From Poseidonocella sp. HB161398 (GTDB lineage: Bacteria; Pseudomonadota; Alphaproteobacteria; Rhodobacterales; Rhodobacteraceae): a DNA stretch of 64,000 nucleotides. This document shows, one piece after another, positions 19,188 to 29,353 of the stretch. Location of the stretch: the NCBI RefSeq assembly GCF_005870025.1, contig NZ_VATA01000001.1:186001-250000 (forward strand), given 5' to 3'. The notes beneath the pieces are model-generated. The model was not told the origin of the DNA, ran no database searches, and saw only the letters and a program-made list of their open reading frames with translations. The number at the start of each line of letters is the position of its first letter. The first letter of the stretch is position 1. Both the position numbers and the translations under genes were made by a program.

Positions 19188-19822
19188 TGCAGATCGACCA
19201 TGTCTTCGTGTTTCCGCGCGATCTGCCGGCGCTCGAAGACCGGCTGGGCGCGGCCGGCCTCGTGCCCTCCTTCGGGCGCCGCCATCCCGGGCAGGGCACC
19301 GCGAACCTGTGCTATTGCTTCGAGAACACGTATCTCGAACTGCTCTGGATCGAGGACCGGCGGGCCCTGCGCGATCCGCGGGTCCGGCGCACGGGACTGG
19401 CGGAGAGAGGGTCCGGGCACCCCGCGGCCTGTCCCTTCGGGCTCGCCTGGCGCGGCGATCCGGACGATCCCGCGCCGGAGTGGTCCCTGTGGCGCTATCA
19501 CGCGCCCTTCCTGCCGGATGGCGCATTCATTCCGGTCGCGGCGGAAAGCGACGACATGCGCCACCCGATGGTGTTCCGCTCTCCCGCCACGGCCGCCCCC
19601 GCGGACTGGACGGACGGGCGGGCCGGGGGCCTGCAGTCGGCCGCCGGTCTCGGCCCGGTCCGGCGGATCATCCTGGACTGTCCCCGCGGCTTCCGCGCCG
19701 GTCCGGTGCTCCGCGATCTTGCCGCGCGCACGATGCTGACGCTCCGGCCCGCCGAGGACTGGGGGCTGGAACTCGAGGTCGCCTCCGGTTCCGGGTCGGA
19801 GAGAGTGGGGCCCATCCGCTGA
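19187..19822 (+). CDS. VOC/glyoxalase-like domain protein
   Basis: 211 aa starting MQIDHVFVFPRDLPALEDRL, with the ATG overlapping the stop of the upstream ATPase (TGATG). The N-terminal half has the vicinal-oxygen-chelate pattern: IDHVFVF, a repeat unit around NLCYCFENTYLELLWI and a glutamate metal ligand in YLELLW. It resembles the uncharacterised glyoxalase-like proteins in which two paired modules form the site. The reaction is unknown. Because of the coupling it is probably expressed together with the GNAT enzyme and the regulator. Confidence 0.85.
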   Translation: MQIDHVFVFPRDLPALEDRLGAAGLVPSFGRRHPGQGTANLCYCFENTYLELLWIEDRRALRDPRVRRTGLAERGSGHPAACPFGLAWRGDPDDPAPEWSLWRYHAPFLPDGAFIPVAAESDDMRHPMVFRSPATAAPADWTDGRAGGLQSAAGLGPVRRIILDCPRGFRAGPVLRDLAARTMLTLRPAEDWGLELEVASGSGSERVGPIR

Positions 19823-20777
19823 TTGCAGGCAGCGGAAGGGCCCGGCCGACGCCAAGGTCGCGAAGACGGCAGACGGGGCCCGGTCTCGCGGCATGTTCGC
19901 TCTGCCCCTGCCGCTCTGGCGGCCCGGCCGATGCCTGCCGCGTCGCGGAGAGGGCGGGTCTCCGGCTCGCCGATTGTGCGGGAGGCCTCATGGCGCAGCG
20001 CAAGGGCCGTCCGAAGCCGGGCCATCGTTTCCAATGGCAGCCGGAAAGGCCGGCTTTCGGGGCACGGTCGCGAGGAGGCGGCCCCGTTTCCCGGCACAGG
20101 GGATTTCGTGGCCGGGCTGCCGAGTTTTCAGTATCCGTCCGTTGCGGCCGGACATGACGGCGCCGCGCCCGGGCGGAAGACGCGGATCCGGCATGCTGCC
20201 GAACCTGGCTGGTGAACATCCAGGAACGGCCGGGCGGGGCCGCGCCGCCCCGGCCTGGCCGGTCGCGGCACGGCCTTTCTGCCAGCGAAAGGCACGGGAG
20301 GCAGCCGGCGGCAGGCGGGCTCTGCCGGAGCTAGGCCCGGGCCGTTGCGCCGCAGTCCGGTTCTTCGACGTCGAGCGCCACCCTGCTGCGGCCGTCCCTG
20401 AAGCGGCCGCTCGGCCCGGTCCGCTGCATTCCCCGGCTGGCGGGCGGAGAGGTGCGCTTTGCCCCCCCTCCCGGCAACAGTGCCGACCTCCGCATCTGCG
20501 ATGGGATGCTGTTGCCGCCCCGGCCTGGCAATTCCGGCCGTCGCGCGGCAGGGGACCTTGGAAGCGGACCCGTGCCTCGCTGCCACGTCTCGCAGAACGG
20601 GTGACGGGTCCTGCAAGGGGATCGGCAGGCGCCTCCGGGGCTCCCGGGTCCGCGATGCGGCCGAGGGGCGGGTCCGGCCAGGCGCCGATCCGTCCGCCGG
20701 TGCGAGCCCACGGGACCTCGGTTGGGCGGGGCGATCCATGCGGCGCGGCTTCGCCATGCTGCACTTCGCCGAGGGGC
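19823..20777. other. Long stretch without a recognisable gene
   Basis: 955 bp between the VOC gene and the broken chloride channel. No frame gives a convincing homolog. Given the decay next to it, this is probably remnant DNA too old to read. Confidence 0.45.
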
Positions 20778-22421
20778 TCAGCCGACCAGCGCGCGCATCC
20801 GCCGTTCCGCCAGCTCGGTGCTGCGCCGCGGGACGCCGAGCGCCTTGCTGCCGCTCAGCGCCTCGGCGGCGGTCATGTCCGGCGCCGGCTGCCAGTCCGA
20901 CAGCCGCAGGAGAACCGCCATCTCCTTGCCGTCCGATGCCGATTGCGAGGTTCCGGCACCGAGAGCACGCCCAGATAGCTCCCGTCGCGGCCGGTCGCCA
21001 CGACCCGGTTGCGCGCGCCCGGCGGGTAGCTCCTGCGCAACTGCGCCAGGTCGGTGCCGCAGAGGACAGAGGTCGTGTCCCGCCGCATCATCTCTCCGAC
21101 CTGCAGGTCCCGCAGCCAGCCCAGGTCCGCCGCCGGCCGGATGGGACCGCCGCGCAGGCGGAAGCGCCAGGTCGCGAAGGAGAAGCCCGAGAACCGCCGG
21201 ACCAGCACGCTGGACAGCGCCGCCATGCAGACCAGCGGCACCACCATGCCGACGCCGCCGGTCGCGAAGGCCACGCGGAAGGCCAAGGCCAGCGGCGCTC
21301 CAGTGATCGCCGTCGCCGACGCGGTCATGCCGGCGATTTCGCAGAGGTCCGCGGGCACCGGCTTCCGGCCCGGCGATGCGCCCGGGACGGCGGCCAGCCT
21401 TCCGCAGAGCATTCAGGGAAACAGCGAGGCGAAGGACAGCCCGCCGCGGAAGCCGGGGCCGGTCGACAGCACCACGGCCGCGGCCTTCAGCGCCAGGAGC
21501 GCGCCACGGCCAGCCAGACGTCGCGGGAAAACAGGCTCTGGCGCCCCGAGGACAGCGCGGCGGGGCTGGCGCGTGCCAGGATGCCGAGCATGGACGCCAG
21601 CCAGCCCGGCATGGCGCCGCGGACGAGCCCCTCGACCCGCGTGCAGGCGCGCATGACGCCGACGGCCATGGCCGCGGTGGCCAGCGTGACCAGAGCGAGC
21701 ATCGGGAACGCATCGGCGCCGGGCGGCAGGGCGGCGCCCTCCAGGCGGACGGCCGAAGGATCAAGCAGGGCGCGCGTGCCGGCGGCGGCGAGCGACGTAA
21801 TGACCGCCGGGGCCAGATTGCCGATGGAATAGGCGGCGATCACCAGGTCGAACGCGCAGAACGTGCCTGCCACCGGCGACTGGACGAGGGCGGCGATCGA
21901 GGCGCCCGCCCCGCAGGCCAGCACCAGCCGCATGTCATTGCGCCGCCCCGAGGCCAGCGATCCGGCCCTGGAGCCGAAGGCCGAGCAGAGCCGGGCATGC
22001 GCGCCTGCCATGCCCGCCGAGGCGCCGGAGCCATGCGACAGGAGCGTCTGCATCATGATCCAGAGCGCGCCGGCAAACGGCATGCAGCCGCCGGTCAGGG
22101 CATCGCGGTCGGATCGCCCTTCTCCAGCCGCCGCCCGCGCCGCGCGGCAAGCCAGATCGTCGTGCCGACCGCGATGCTGTTGGCCAGCGGCGCCCAGAGC
22201 CGGTCCAGCGGCATGGCCCCGGCGCCGCTGATCCCGCCGGTGCCCAGCCCGCAGGCGGCAAGCTGGATCTGCGTCGCCAGCCAGTCGAAGGCGGCGACGC
22301 TGATCCCGCAGGCCCGGCCGGGAAGGCCCGCGGCCCCGGCCAGCCGGAAGTCGTCCCGGGGCAGCCGTGCCCGGACATATCCGAGACTGCGCGCAGGAGG
22401 GGCGACGGAGCTTCGACTCAT
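20778..22421 (-). pseudogene. ClC-type chloride channel with CBS region, broken
   Basis: The original start is MSRSSVAPPARSLGY at 22421. The N-terminal helices (RLAGAAGLPGRACGISVAAF and on) read in one frame to about 22,095. A second frame carries HGSGASAGMAGAHARLCSAFG (the ClC GxxxGxE-like selectivity region), then RNDMRLVLACGAGASIAAL and GTFCAFDLVIAAYSIGNLAP to about 21,487. A third frame holds LSTGPGFRGGLSFASLFP, a TGA stop at 21413-21415, then MLCGRLAAV and MTASATAITGAPLALAF. A CBS-like tail (RDGSYLGVLSVPE) shifts frame again near 20,950 and looks internally deleted. It cannot make a working channel. The ATG overlaps the stop of the upstream DUF3604 pseudogene. Confidence 0.88.
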
Positions 22422-24644
22422 GGGCGGCACCGGCGGAGGACGGATGGGACGGACTGCCGGGAGAGCCGCCGCACTTGGCGGCGGGTCCAGGGTCGCCGGT
22501 CGCGGCGCAGGTAGATCGGCGAGGTCCAGGCCTGGTTGCGATCCTCGAAATTCGCGCAGATCCAGACCGGCGTGCCCCGATCCCGGCCTCGTAGGCGGCG
22601 CTCCGGGGCAGCCGCTGCGCAAGGCCGCCGACCTCCGTGACCACCGGCTTGCCGCCGATCCCGGACGGGCGCAGCGCGAGGCTGCCGGGGTTGGTGGCCG
22701 GGTGCAGTCCGGGCGCTGCGCCCTCGCCCCACATGTCGCGGCCCATCCGGTTGCCGGTCGTGCTCGTGTTGAAGACCGCGCCATTCGAGCCGACCTGATG
22801 CAGGGGCTGCTCGGGCTTGAGGCGGTTGACCGGGGCGAAGGCCGCGATGCTGCCGCCCGAGACCGGGACGCGCCCCTGCCAGCGGGTGTTGCGGCCGCGG
22901 CATCCGTCCGCCGGCCACATCAGCTGCAGGCGGCGGCCCGACCGGTCCTCGCCATGGCCGCGCCGGAGGCTGACCGCCCCGGTGCCGCTCGATGCTCTCG
23001 AGACCGGCCGGCGCCTTGATGGCCACGGATATCCGCGCGCTGTCCGGGTTGCTGCGGACGATGTCCCCGATGCTGCACTGGTGCACCTCCTCGGTCGCGC
23101 AGCCGGGCACGGACAGGGGGATGCGTTGGGATCAGCGTGCCGCCCGCGGGCCGGCCGGCGACGAGGTCGATGGCGACGCGGGGCCCCGAGGGGGCGTGGG
23201 TGCGGCGGGGCCGGATCGCCTCGAACGCCGCGTCGCGGGTGTTCTCCTCCGCCAGGAAGCGGGTCAGGCCGCCATGGGCGCCTAAGAAGGACGCGCCCGG
23301 CCGGCCCTTGTGCCCGTCCGAGTCCGCCACCGCGCCGACCCGGCGGCGCATCGGGAAGCCGTCGGTCAGCACCCGTTCGAAGCTGCCCCGGGCGGACTGC
23401 ACCTCGACGGCCGCGGCTCATGGTCGACATGGATATTGGCATGGCGGCCGCCGGCATGGGCCTGCATCGCGGCCTCGACCGGCTCGGCATGGAGCTTGGC
23501 TTGGAGATCGGCGAGCGTCTGCGCGTCGGCGTCCATGTCCCCGTGTTCCGCGACCAGCGCGTGCGAACAGCGGCCGGTCTGCGCGTTCTTCCCGGGGAAG
23601 AAGACATTGCGGTCGCCCTCCCCCGCGGTGTTTCCGGACCATTCATAACCAGGCAGCATGGTGAAGACGCCCGGCTCGTTCACCTCGGCCGTCAGCCGGT
23701 TCCGCTTTTCCCGGAAGGCCGGCTTGATCCGGAAGCCGTTCGCCTGGCCCGAGGTCACGTCCAGGAAGGACGTGTTGCGGGCGACGTCGAAATAGTGCTG
23801 GCCCGCCGGTCTCTCCGTGAAGATCGCCCCGGGAATGCGCCGGGCCGGCCTTGATCCGAAGCGGCCCGGCCCCGGCGGCCCTGCCGTCCTGCGCAGACAG
23901 GCGCAAATGCAGCGGGCCCTCTTCGGCGTTGCTCAGGCGCCGGGACCGGAGCGCGCCGCTTTCCGGCGCGAACGCGATCACCTCCGGCAGGCCCGCAAGC
24001 GGCAGCGGGCTTTCGACGGTGAACCGCGCCGGACCCTGGGCGGTCGGATTGCCCCACAGGTCTTCGGCCTTGGGGCTCAGGCAGGAGCTTTCGCCCGGAG
24101 GGCGGCGCATCGGCAGGACGGTGAGGCGGCGATGCAGCGGTCCGGCGCCGACGGTGAATTCGCGGCGCATGTCCGGCGGCGGGACGAAGCTGCCCGTGGC
24201 CTGAACACCGGCCCTGACCCGGAAGACGCGGGCGCCCTCGAAGAAGGTGGCCATCAGGAGGCCGGGCGAGCCTTGCGACGTGTCGCAGAGCGTGATCTCG
24301 ATGGTCTCTCCGGACCGCAGATGGCCGCCGCGCTGGTAGATCTTCTGCGTCTCGTTCCAAGGGCGCTGCCCGCCGTTGCGGTCGCAGTTGAGGACGAGCT
24401 GGCCCTCGCCCGGGGACCGGGCGGTGACATGGCTGGGCGCGCCCGCATCCGAGATCCGCCGCAGCGCGATGCGCAGGGCGCCGGTGTCGTCCAGCGCGAG
24501 CTTGCCGGTCGTGCAGCGGATCCGGAAGGTCCGGCAGCTGCGCAGCTCGACATGGTCCGGTCCGTCGAGAATGGCGGTGCCGGGGATTGTCTGGAGACGG
24601 GACAGGCCGATCATTGCGGGATCGGCATCGCGGTTGATAGCCAT
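22418..24644 (-). pseudogene. DUF3604-domain protein, multiply frameshifted
   Basis: DUF3604 proteins are about 600-700-aa hydrolase-like (PHP-related) proteins of unknown role. The start is MAINRDADPAMIGL at 24644. The first frame reads about 270 residues and breaks near SRGDLHGETGG. Other frames then give SGQANGFRIKPAFREKRNR with FTMLPGYEWSGNTAGEGDRN (about 23,620-23,758) and AVADSDGHKGRPGASFLGAH with GGLTRFLAEENTRDAAFEAI (about 23,225-23,340). The final fragments are EEVHQCSIGDIVRSNPDSAR and EDRNQAWTSPIYLR (about 22,480-23,100). At least four frame changes exist. The stop (22418-22420) overlaps the chloride channel ATG, showing that the two were once a coupled operon. Confidence 0.85.
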
Positions 24645-24833
24645 GGGACCTCCTTGAACCCGTCAGGCGGAGTGCTCTCGAAACGATACGGCAATGATGA
24701 AGAGCCCATCTGGCGCGGCGGGAGTTTCCACTTTTCGGGGAGGGGAACGGCAGAATGGCGAAGTCTCTCCTGCTGGCTCCATCGCGGCGCCCAGCGGAAA
24801 CGACATGGTCGTGGACGCCCAACAGGAACTCCC

Positions 24834-25790
24834 ATGCTCTCGAAGCGCGCCATGGCGGCCTGCGCCGCTGCCGCCCTCGCCCTTCCCGGGGCCACCGATC
24901 CCGCCAGGCCGGTCACGCTCATCCTCCCCTGACCGGCAGGCAGATCCATCGAGACAATGCGGCGCGCCTTCGCCGGAGAACTCGGGGCCGCGCTCGGCGG
25001 CAAGGGGCGGGGCAAGACCCAGCGCAGCGCCTAAGGCAAGATCGGAACCATCGTCGCCGCCCAGGCCGACGGTTGCACGCGGCTCTTCGCGCGGGATTCC
25101 GCCGTGCCCTGGCTGCCAATCGCGGAAGGCGTGGACTTCGCGCCGGGCAGCTTCATGCCGGCCGTCGGCATCGCCGTGCTGCAGCAGGCCATTGTCACCT
25201 CCAGGGCTTCGGGCACCGACACCTTCGACGACCTGATCGCCGCCTCGAAGGACGGCAAGCTGAGCTCTGCCGACCAGAACGCGATAGCGCGCGCCTTCGC
25301 CGACGGCATCGCAGCGCAGGAAGGCGTCGACTGGATCGCCGTGCCGGCCAAGGGGTGGCGGCGAGATGGTGTCCTCCCTGCTTGGCGGCAAGGTCGATTT
25401 CGCCTGGTCCGGCGGGTCGCACAACCGCTATCATCGACCAGATGAACGACGTCCTGACGGTGGCCGGCATGCCGCTGCTGCAGCCCCCCGAGGTGCCGGC
25501 GATCCAGTCCGGCTAGGGCATCGCCATGCCGACCGGCGCGGCGATCCGGGCTCCGGCGGGCCTGCGCGAAGACATCCGGGGGCAAGCTTGAAGAGGCCGG
25601 GGCGGCCGCCGCCAGCTCCGGCGCCTTCGTGTCGCTCATGGAGGACAAGCGGGGCATTCCGGCGGTCGCCGTCAGCGGGCCCGAGCTTGCCGCCAGCCTC
25701 GAGGCGGTCGATGCCGGTCTTGCGAAATCCACGAGACCACGTCGAAATGACCGGAACCGGCAATAGGCAGGAGGCGCCCCCGGTCACCTA
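24834..25790 (+). pseudogene. TctC-type tricarboxylate-binding protein, broken
   Basis: The start MLSKRAMAACAAAALALPGA looks like a signal peptide. ARPVTLILP is followed by a TGA where the family has Trp (LPWPAG). A TAA follows about 30 codons later. GTIVAAQADG and the later GKLSSADQNAIARAFADG read in the same frame. Near 25,360 the frame shifts to GEMVSSLLGGKVDFAWSGG, and it shifts again for GIAMPTGAAI and the C-terminal MEDKRGIPAVAVSGPELAAS region. TctC proteins are periplasmic solute receptors of the tripartite tricarboxylate transporters. The order TctC-TctB-TctA that follows supports the call. Confidence 0.82.
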
Positions 25791-26180
25791 GACGTTCTGA
25801 TCGGCGCGGTCGCAGCGGCCGGGTCGGCGGCGATCCTCCGGCTGATCCCGGCGCAGATCAAGCGGCGGGCGGCCAGATTTCGCCGCGCTTCTTCCCGACG
25901 CGGTCGGCCGCGATTGCCGGCCGCTCCGGGCTGGTGCTCATGGCGCGCAACGGCGCCTTCGCCTTTGTCCGCATGCCCCATGCCGGACCGGCGATGCTGC
26001 TCGAGCTTCTGGCCCGGGCAGCCTGGGCGACAGCGGCCATGCTGGGGTCGTCGCTGCGGGCGCGGTCTCGCGCGTCGCCGCCATGATCCTGGGCGGCCAG
26101 CGCCGCCGCCTCGATCCTGTCGCCGCGGGCGATCCATCAGCTGGCCTGGCACGCCTTCTGCATCCGCCTTCCCTAAGGTG
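25790..26180 (+). pseudogene. Probable TctB small membrane subunit, broken
   Basis: Only short fragments are readable in changing frames: DVLIGAVAAAGSAAILRLIP (about 25,791), SPRFFPTRSAAIAGRSGLVL with ARNGAFAFVRMPHAGPAMLL (about 25,885-26,000), and a tail HQLAWHAFCIRLP just before a stop near 26,176. The SPRFFP motif and position between TctC and TctA fit TctB, the four-helix subunit. Identification is by context more than by sequence. Confidence 0.55.
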
Positions 26181-26185
26181 CGGTC

Positions 26186-26899
26186 ATGACCGAAATGTTC
26201 CTCCCTGCCTGCGCCGCGGCGCTCGGCCCGATGAACCTCCTGTTGGCCGCCTTCGGCATCACGCTGGGCATCGTCATCGGCGTCCTGCCCGGGCTCCGGC
26301 AGCGTGACGGCCATGGCCGTGCTGATCCTGCTGGCCTTCTGCATGTCGCCGCTGGCGGCCATCGCCTTCCTCGCCGGGAGAACAAGGGCGGGACCTCGGG
26401 CGGCGAGAACCCCGCGATCCTGCTCAATTCCCCCGGCTCGCCGGAATCCGCCGCCCCCGCCTGGGACGGATACCCGATGGCCCGGTGTGGCGAAGCCTTC
26501 GGTGCCATGAATTTCGCGCTCTTCGCCTCGATGATCGCCGCCACCCTCATCCACCTGGCCATCGGCCGCGCCGGCCTGTCGGTCCGGGTGCCGTTCGCGC
26601 GCATCCCGCGAAGGCTTTTCCTGCCGCCGGTGCCGATGTTCTGCCTCCTCGGGATCTGCCTGCGGACGCAGTCGCCATGGGATGCCGGCCTTGGCCGGTC
26701 CCGGCATCGCCGTCACGCGCGCGGGCTTTCCGGTTGTCTGCACCGTCATCGTCTTTCTGCTCGGCAAGATGTTCGGCACCTCGCCGCGGCTCTTCGAGGC
26801 AGACGGCATGGCGGTGCCGAAGAGCCCGTCCGCGGCCGTGTTCCTGCTGCTTGCGGCTGCCGTCGTGCTGCGCGCAGCCTGGCGCAGCACGACGCCGGC
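26186..26899 (+). pseudogene. TctA large membrane subunit, broken and shortened
   Basis: MTEMFLPACAAALGPMNLLL and FGITLGIVIGVLPGL match the TctA N-terminus. After a frameshift near 26,295 the reading continues as MAVLILLAFCMSPLAAIAFL, then, back in the first frame, as GGENPAILLNSPGSPESAAP with AWDGYPMARCGEAFGAMNFA, which matches the conserved TctA PGxPxxxATxxDGYPMA region. A further shift occurs near 26,690. Only about 240 codons remain of about 500, so the centre and end of the gene are deleted. It is not functional. Confidence 0.82.
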
Positions 26900-27665
26900 A
26901 TGAGCCGTAACATCACGGCCCCCGATCTGTGCGACCAGATCAACGTAAGGCTCGGCGAGGAACCGGTCTGCACCCCGCGCGAGACCAGGCGCAGCGCGCA
27001 GCGGCTCGCGCTGATGGCCGCGATGAGCGACGGCACGGTCAAGCAGGGCGAGCGGCTGCCGCCCGAGGCGGAGATGGCGCAGCGGCTGCAGCTGGCTCCG
27101 GGACCGGTCCGGAGCGCGCTGGGACACCTGCAGGATCCCGGCCTGATCTTGCGCCGCCGCGGCGACGGCACCCGGGTGGCCGATGCGGAGCCGATCAGCC
27201 CCAGCGTCTGGCCCTTCCGGTTCCGCGTTCTCGCGACCCGGCGTGCTCTGCGGCTGACCTCGGCGCAGATTGAGGCCCTGCGCAGCACCGGGACCGGTCC
27301 CGGGAGCGACCATCTCGGACCGGGGCCCGACACGGTGCTGCGCCGCCGACTGTGCGGCGACGGCATGCGGATCGGGGCGGAAATGTACCTGCCGCGGACC
27401 GTGATCAAGATCGGCACGATCGACCTCGGCAACCTCTAAGGCGTGAACCGGCGCGTTCATCCCGAGGCGGTTCTCGGCCTGCGCGCAAAGCAGGCCTCCC
27501 CCCAGATGCAGACCGGCACGCTCCCCCTGCGCCATGCCGCGCTGGTCGAGATGACGCCGGCGGCCCGCATCCTCCAGGTCACTGCGCACCGCCCTCAGCG
27601 ACGGGCAGCCGTTCTACCACCAGGACATCTACGCGCCGGGCGGCCAGCTGGCATCGGAATTCTGA
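26900..27665 (+). pseudogene. GntR-UTRA regulator, broken
   Basis: The start is MSRNITAPDLCDQINVRLGE. The winged-helix part reads VKQGERLPPEAEMAQRLQLA with ALGHLQDPGLILRRRGDGT. The UTRA ligand domain begins near residue 90. A TAA at 27437-27439 stops the frame after IDLGNL. Reading beyond the stop continues the UTRA domain (RHAALVEMTPAARILQVTAH) to a frameshift near 27,590, after which SDGQPFYHQDIYAPG matches the last UTRA strand. It was probably the regulator of the adjacent tct genes or of the downstream catabolic genes. Confidence 0.8.
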
Positions 27666-27667
27666 CC

Positions 27668-27965
27668 ATGAAACCGCCTCTCTCGCTCCATGGCACGCAG
27701 GGGCTTGTCGCCGGCATCGCGCTGACCAGCCTCGGCGTGGCCTTCCTCAAGGCCGCGGGGCGGGTGACCAGGCAGACTGCCGGGCCCGCAGGGCTGCTGT
27801 CCTATCTTCTGCCGCTCGATTTCGGGGCGCTCTTCATCCCGGTCAGCCTGCCGTTCTTCTGGCTGTCGCGGAAGCGCTGCTGGGCGGCCTTCACCGTCCG
27901 CACCGCCATCGCGGTGTTCGGCATCTCGGCGGTGACCCAGCAACTGGGCCGCGCGATCTCCTTCG
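27668..27965 (+). pseudogene. YitT-like membrane protein, N-terminal remnant
   Basis: MKPPLSLHGTQGLVAGIALT and the following hydrophobic stretches (LSYLLPLDFGALFIPVSLPF, VFGISAVTQQLG) resemble the N-terminal half of YitT/YpjA-type membrane proteins of unknown function. The frame is open but runs without a stop into aminotransferase sequence near codon 100, so the second half of the gene is gone. The assignment is tentative. Confidence 0.5.
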
Positions 27966-28915
27966 ATGCGCTTGATGTCCTTCCGGGCGCGTCGCAACAG
28001 GGAAAAATCGGCCTCGACCTCGGCGTCTACCGCGGTGCCGAGGGCCGCACGCCGGTGATGGCGGCGGTGAAGGCCCGGCTTCTGGAGACGCAGGACATCA
28101 AGGGCGACGCGGTCTTCCTGCAGGAGCGCGGCAGGCCGGTTCTCGTGCCGCTGCCTTTCGACGGCGTGCAGACGCCCGGCGGCACCGGCGCGCCGAGCCT
28201 CGCGGCGGCGCGCGCCGCATCTGGACCGGGCTTCCGGCCATCTTCGAGGTGATGCGCGTGCCGGTCTTCTGCGCGCTCGGCCGGCAGCTCGACCCCGAAC
28301 GGTTCCTCGATGCCCTCTCCGCTGCCGGGACCGGCGACGCGGTTCTGCTGCATGCCTGCTGCCACAATCCGGCAGGGGCCGATTTCGGCCCGGCGGACTT
28401 GGCCGTCCTGGCCGGGACGCTGGCCGCATTCGGGCTGGTACCGCTTGTCGGCCCTGCCTATCTCGGCTTCGGCGAAGGCGTCCGGGAGGATGCGGCGGGG
28501 CTCCGCCTGCTGCTTGCGGCCGTGCCGGGCCTGCTCGCTTTGAGCCGTTCGAAGAATTCCGGCCTCTGCCGGGAACGCACGGGCGCGGCCTCGCATATGG
28601 CGTCGATCGCCCGCTGGCAGTCGTCGATGCCGCCCGCGCAAGGCGCCGAGATCGGGCGGCTCATCCTGTCCGCCCCGGCGCGCGTCAGGGAGCTGCGCAA
28701 GGCGCTGCAGGACGGGCGCCCGGCCGCGGAGATCGCCCGCCAGCACGGGATGTGCTCCCTACTGCCCCTCGCGCCGGATCAGGTCGCGGAGCTGCGCGAG
28801 CGCCATGCGATCCATCTGCCGGCCAGCGGGCGCATCGACATTGCCGGGATGTCCAGGGACCAGGTCCCGATCCTGGCCGAAGCTCTGCGCCCGCTGCTCC
28901 GCCGAGGCGGGGCGC
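27966..28915 (+). pseudogene. Aromatic/aspartate aminotransferase (class I), broken
   Basis: Fragments follow a TyrB/AspC-type enzyme: IGLDLGVYRGAEGRTPVMAA, LLETQDIKGD, the shortened GVQTPGGTGAPSLAAARA, and after a frameshift near 28,225 LLHACCHNPAGADFGPADLA. These are followed by LSRSKNSGLCRERTGAASHM (the PLP-lysine region, SxxKxxGLYxER), ARWQSSMPPAQGAEI, GMCSLLPLAPDQVAELRERH and the C-terminal ASGRIDIAGMSRDQVPILAE. About 80 codons of the centre are missing. PLP-dependent transamination is impossible as it stands. The order resembles a former catabolic cluster with the tct transporter. Confidence 0.82.
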
Positions 28916-29353
28916 GGCCCATGGCCTGCCGGTCCGGGAACACGGCGTGCCGGGGACGGCGGGCGCGCTCGCCCGGATCGAGGATTATGGCCCGCCGCGG
29001 CGCATGACCAGGGCTGGCCGGCAATCGCTGCCGGTCATCCTCGGCCCGCGGAGCGGCCCGGCCAGCCCTTTACGGTCGCTCGCGACAGCGCCGGGGGGCC
29101 GGCCGAGAGACGCCGGCAGGCAGTGCTGCGGCGGGCAAGTGGCTAACTTTCAGAAGCGGCCAGTCGCGGCGGTCACCGGTTCAAGGGCGCCGGTCCGGCC
29201 GGTCGCGGCAGATTTCACCACTGGCGCAGAGCGCGGCCATGCCCGGGCTGTGGCCGCAAGCGCATGCCGCAGATGCCCGGATTGGCCCTGCCGGTCCAAG
29301 GGTCCGGATGACCCGCGCGGCGCTTTGCCCTGGCGGCTGCGTCGCGGCCGGGG
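28916..29353. other. Intergenic stretch at the right edge of the decayed zone
   Basis: 438 bp without a readable gene on either strand. It ends at the stop of the intact GntR regulator. Confidence 0.4.

Noticed and set aside
15882-19526. 1,214-codon open frame antisense to the SARP-type ATPase
   Set aside because: Shadow of the real gene. Low-complexity Arg/Gly/Ala composition and no domain.
20873-21412. A 179-aa open frame that could be called a CBS or membrane gene
   Set aside because: It is one piece of the broken ClC channel. The reading frame continues upstream across a TGA into ClC sequence.
26186-27439. A 417-aa open frame that seems to fuse TctA and GntR
   Set aside because: The fusion results from frameshifts inside TctA. 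The GntR part has its own ATG at 26,900, and neither half is complete.
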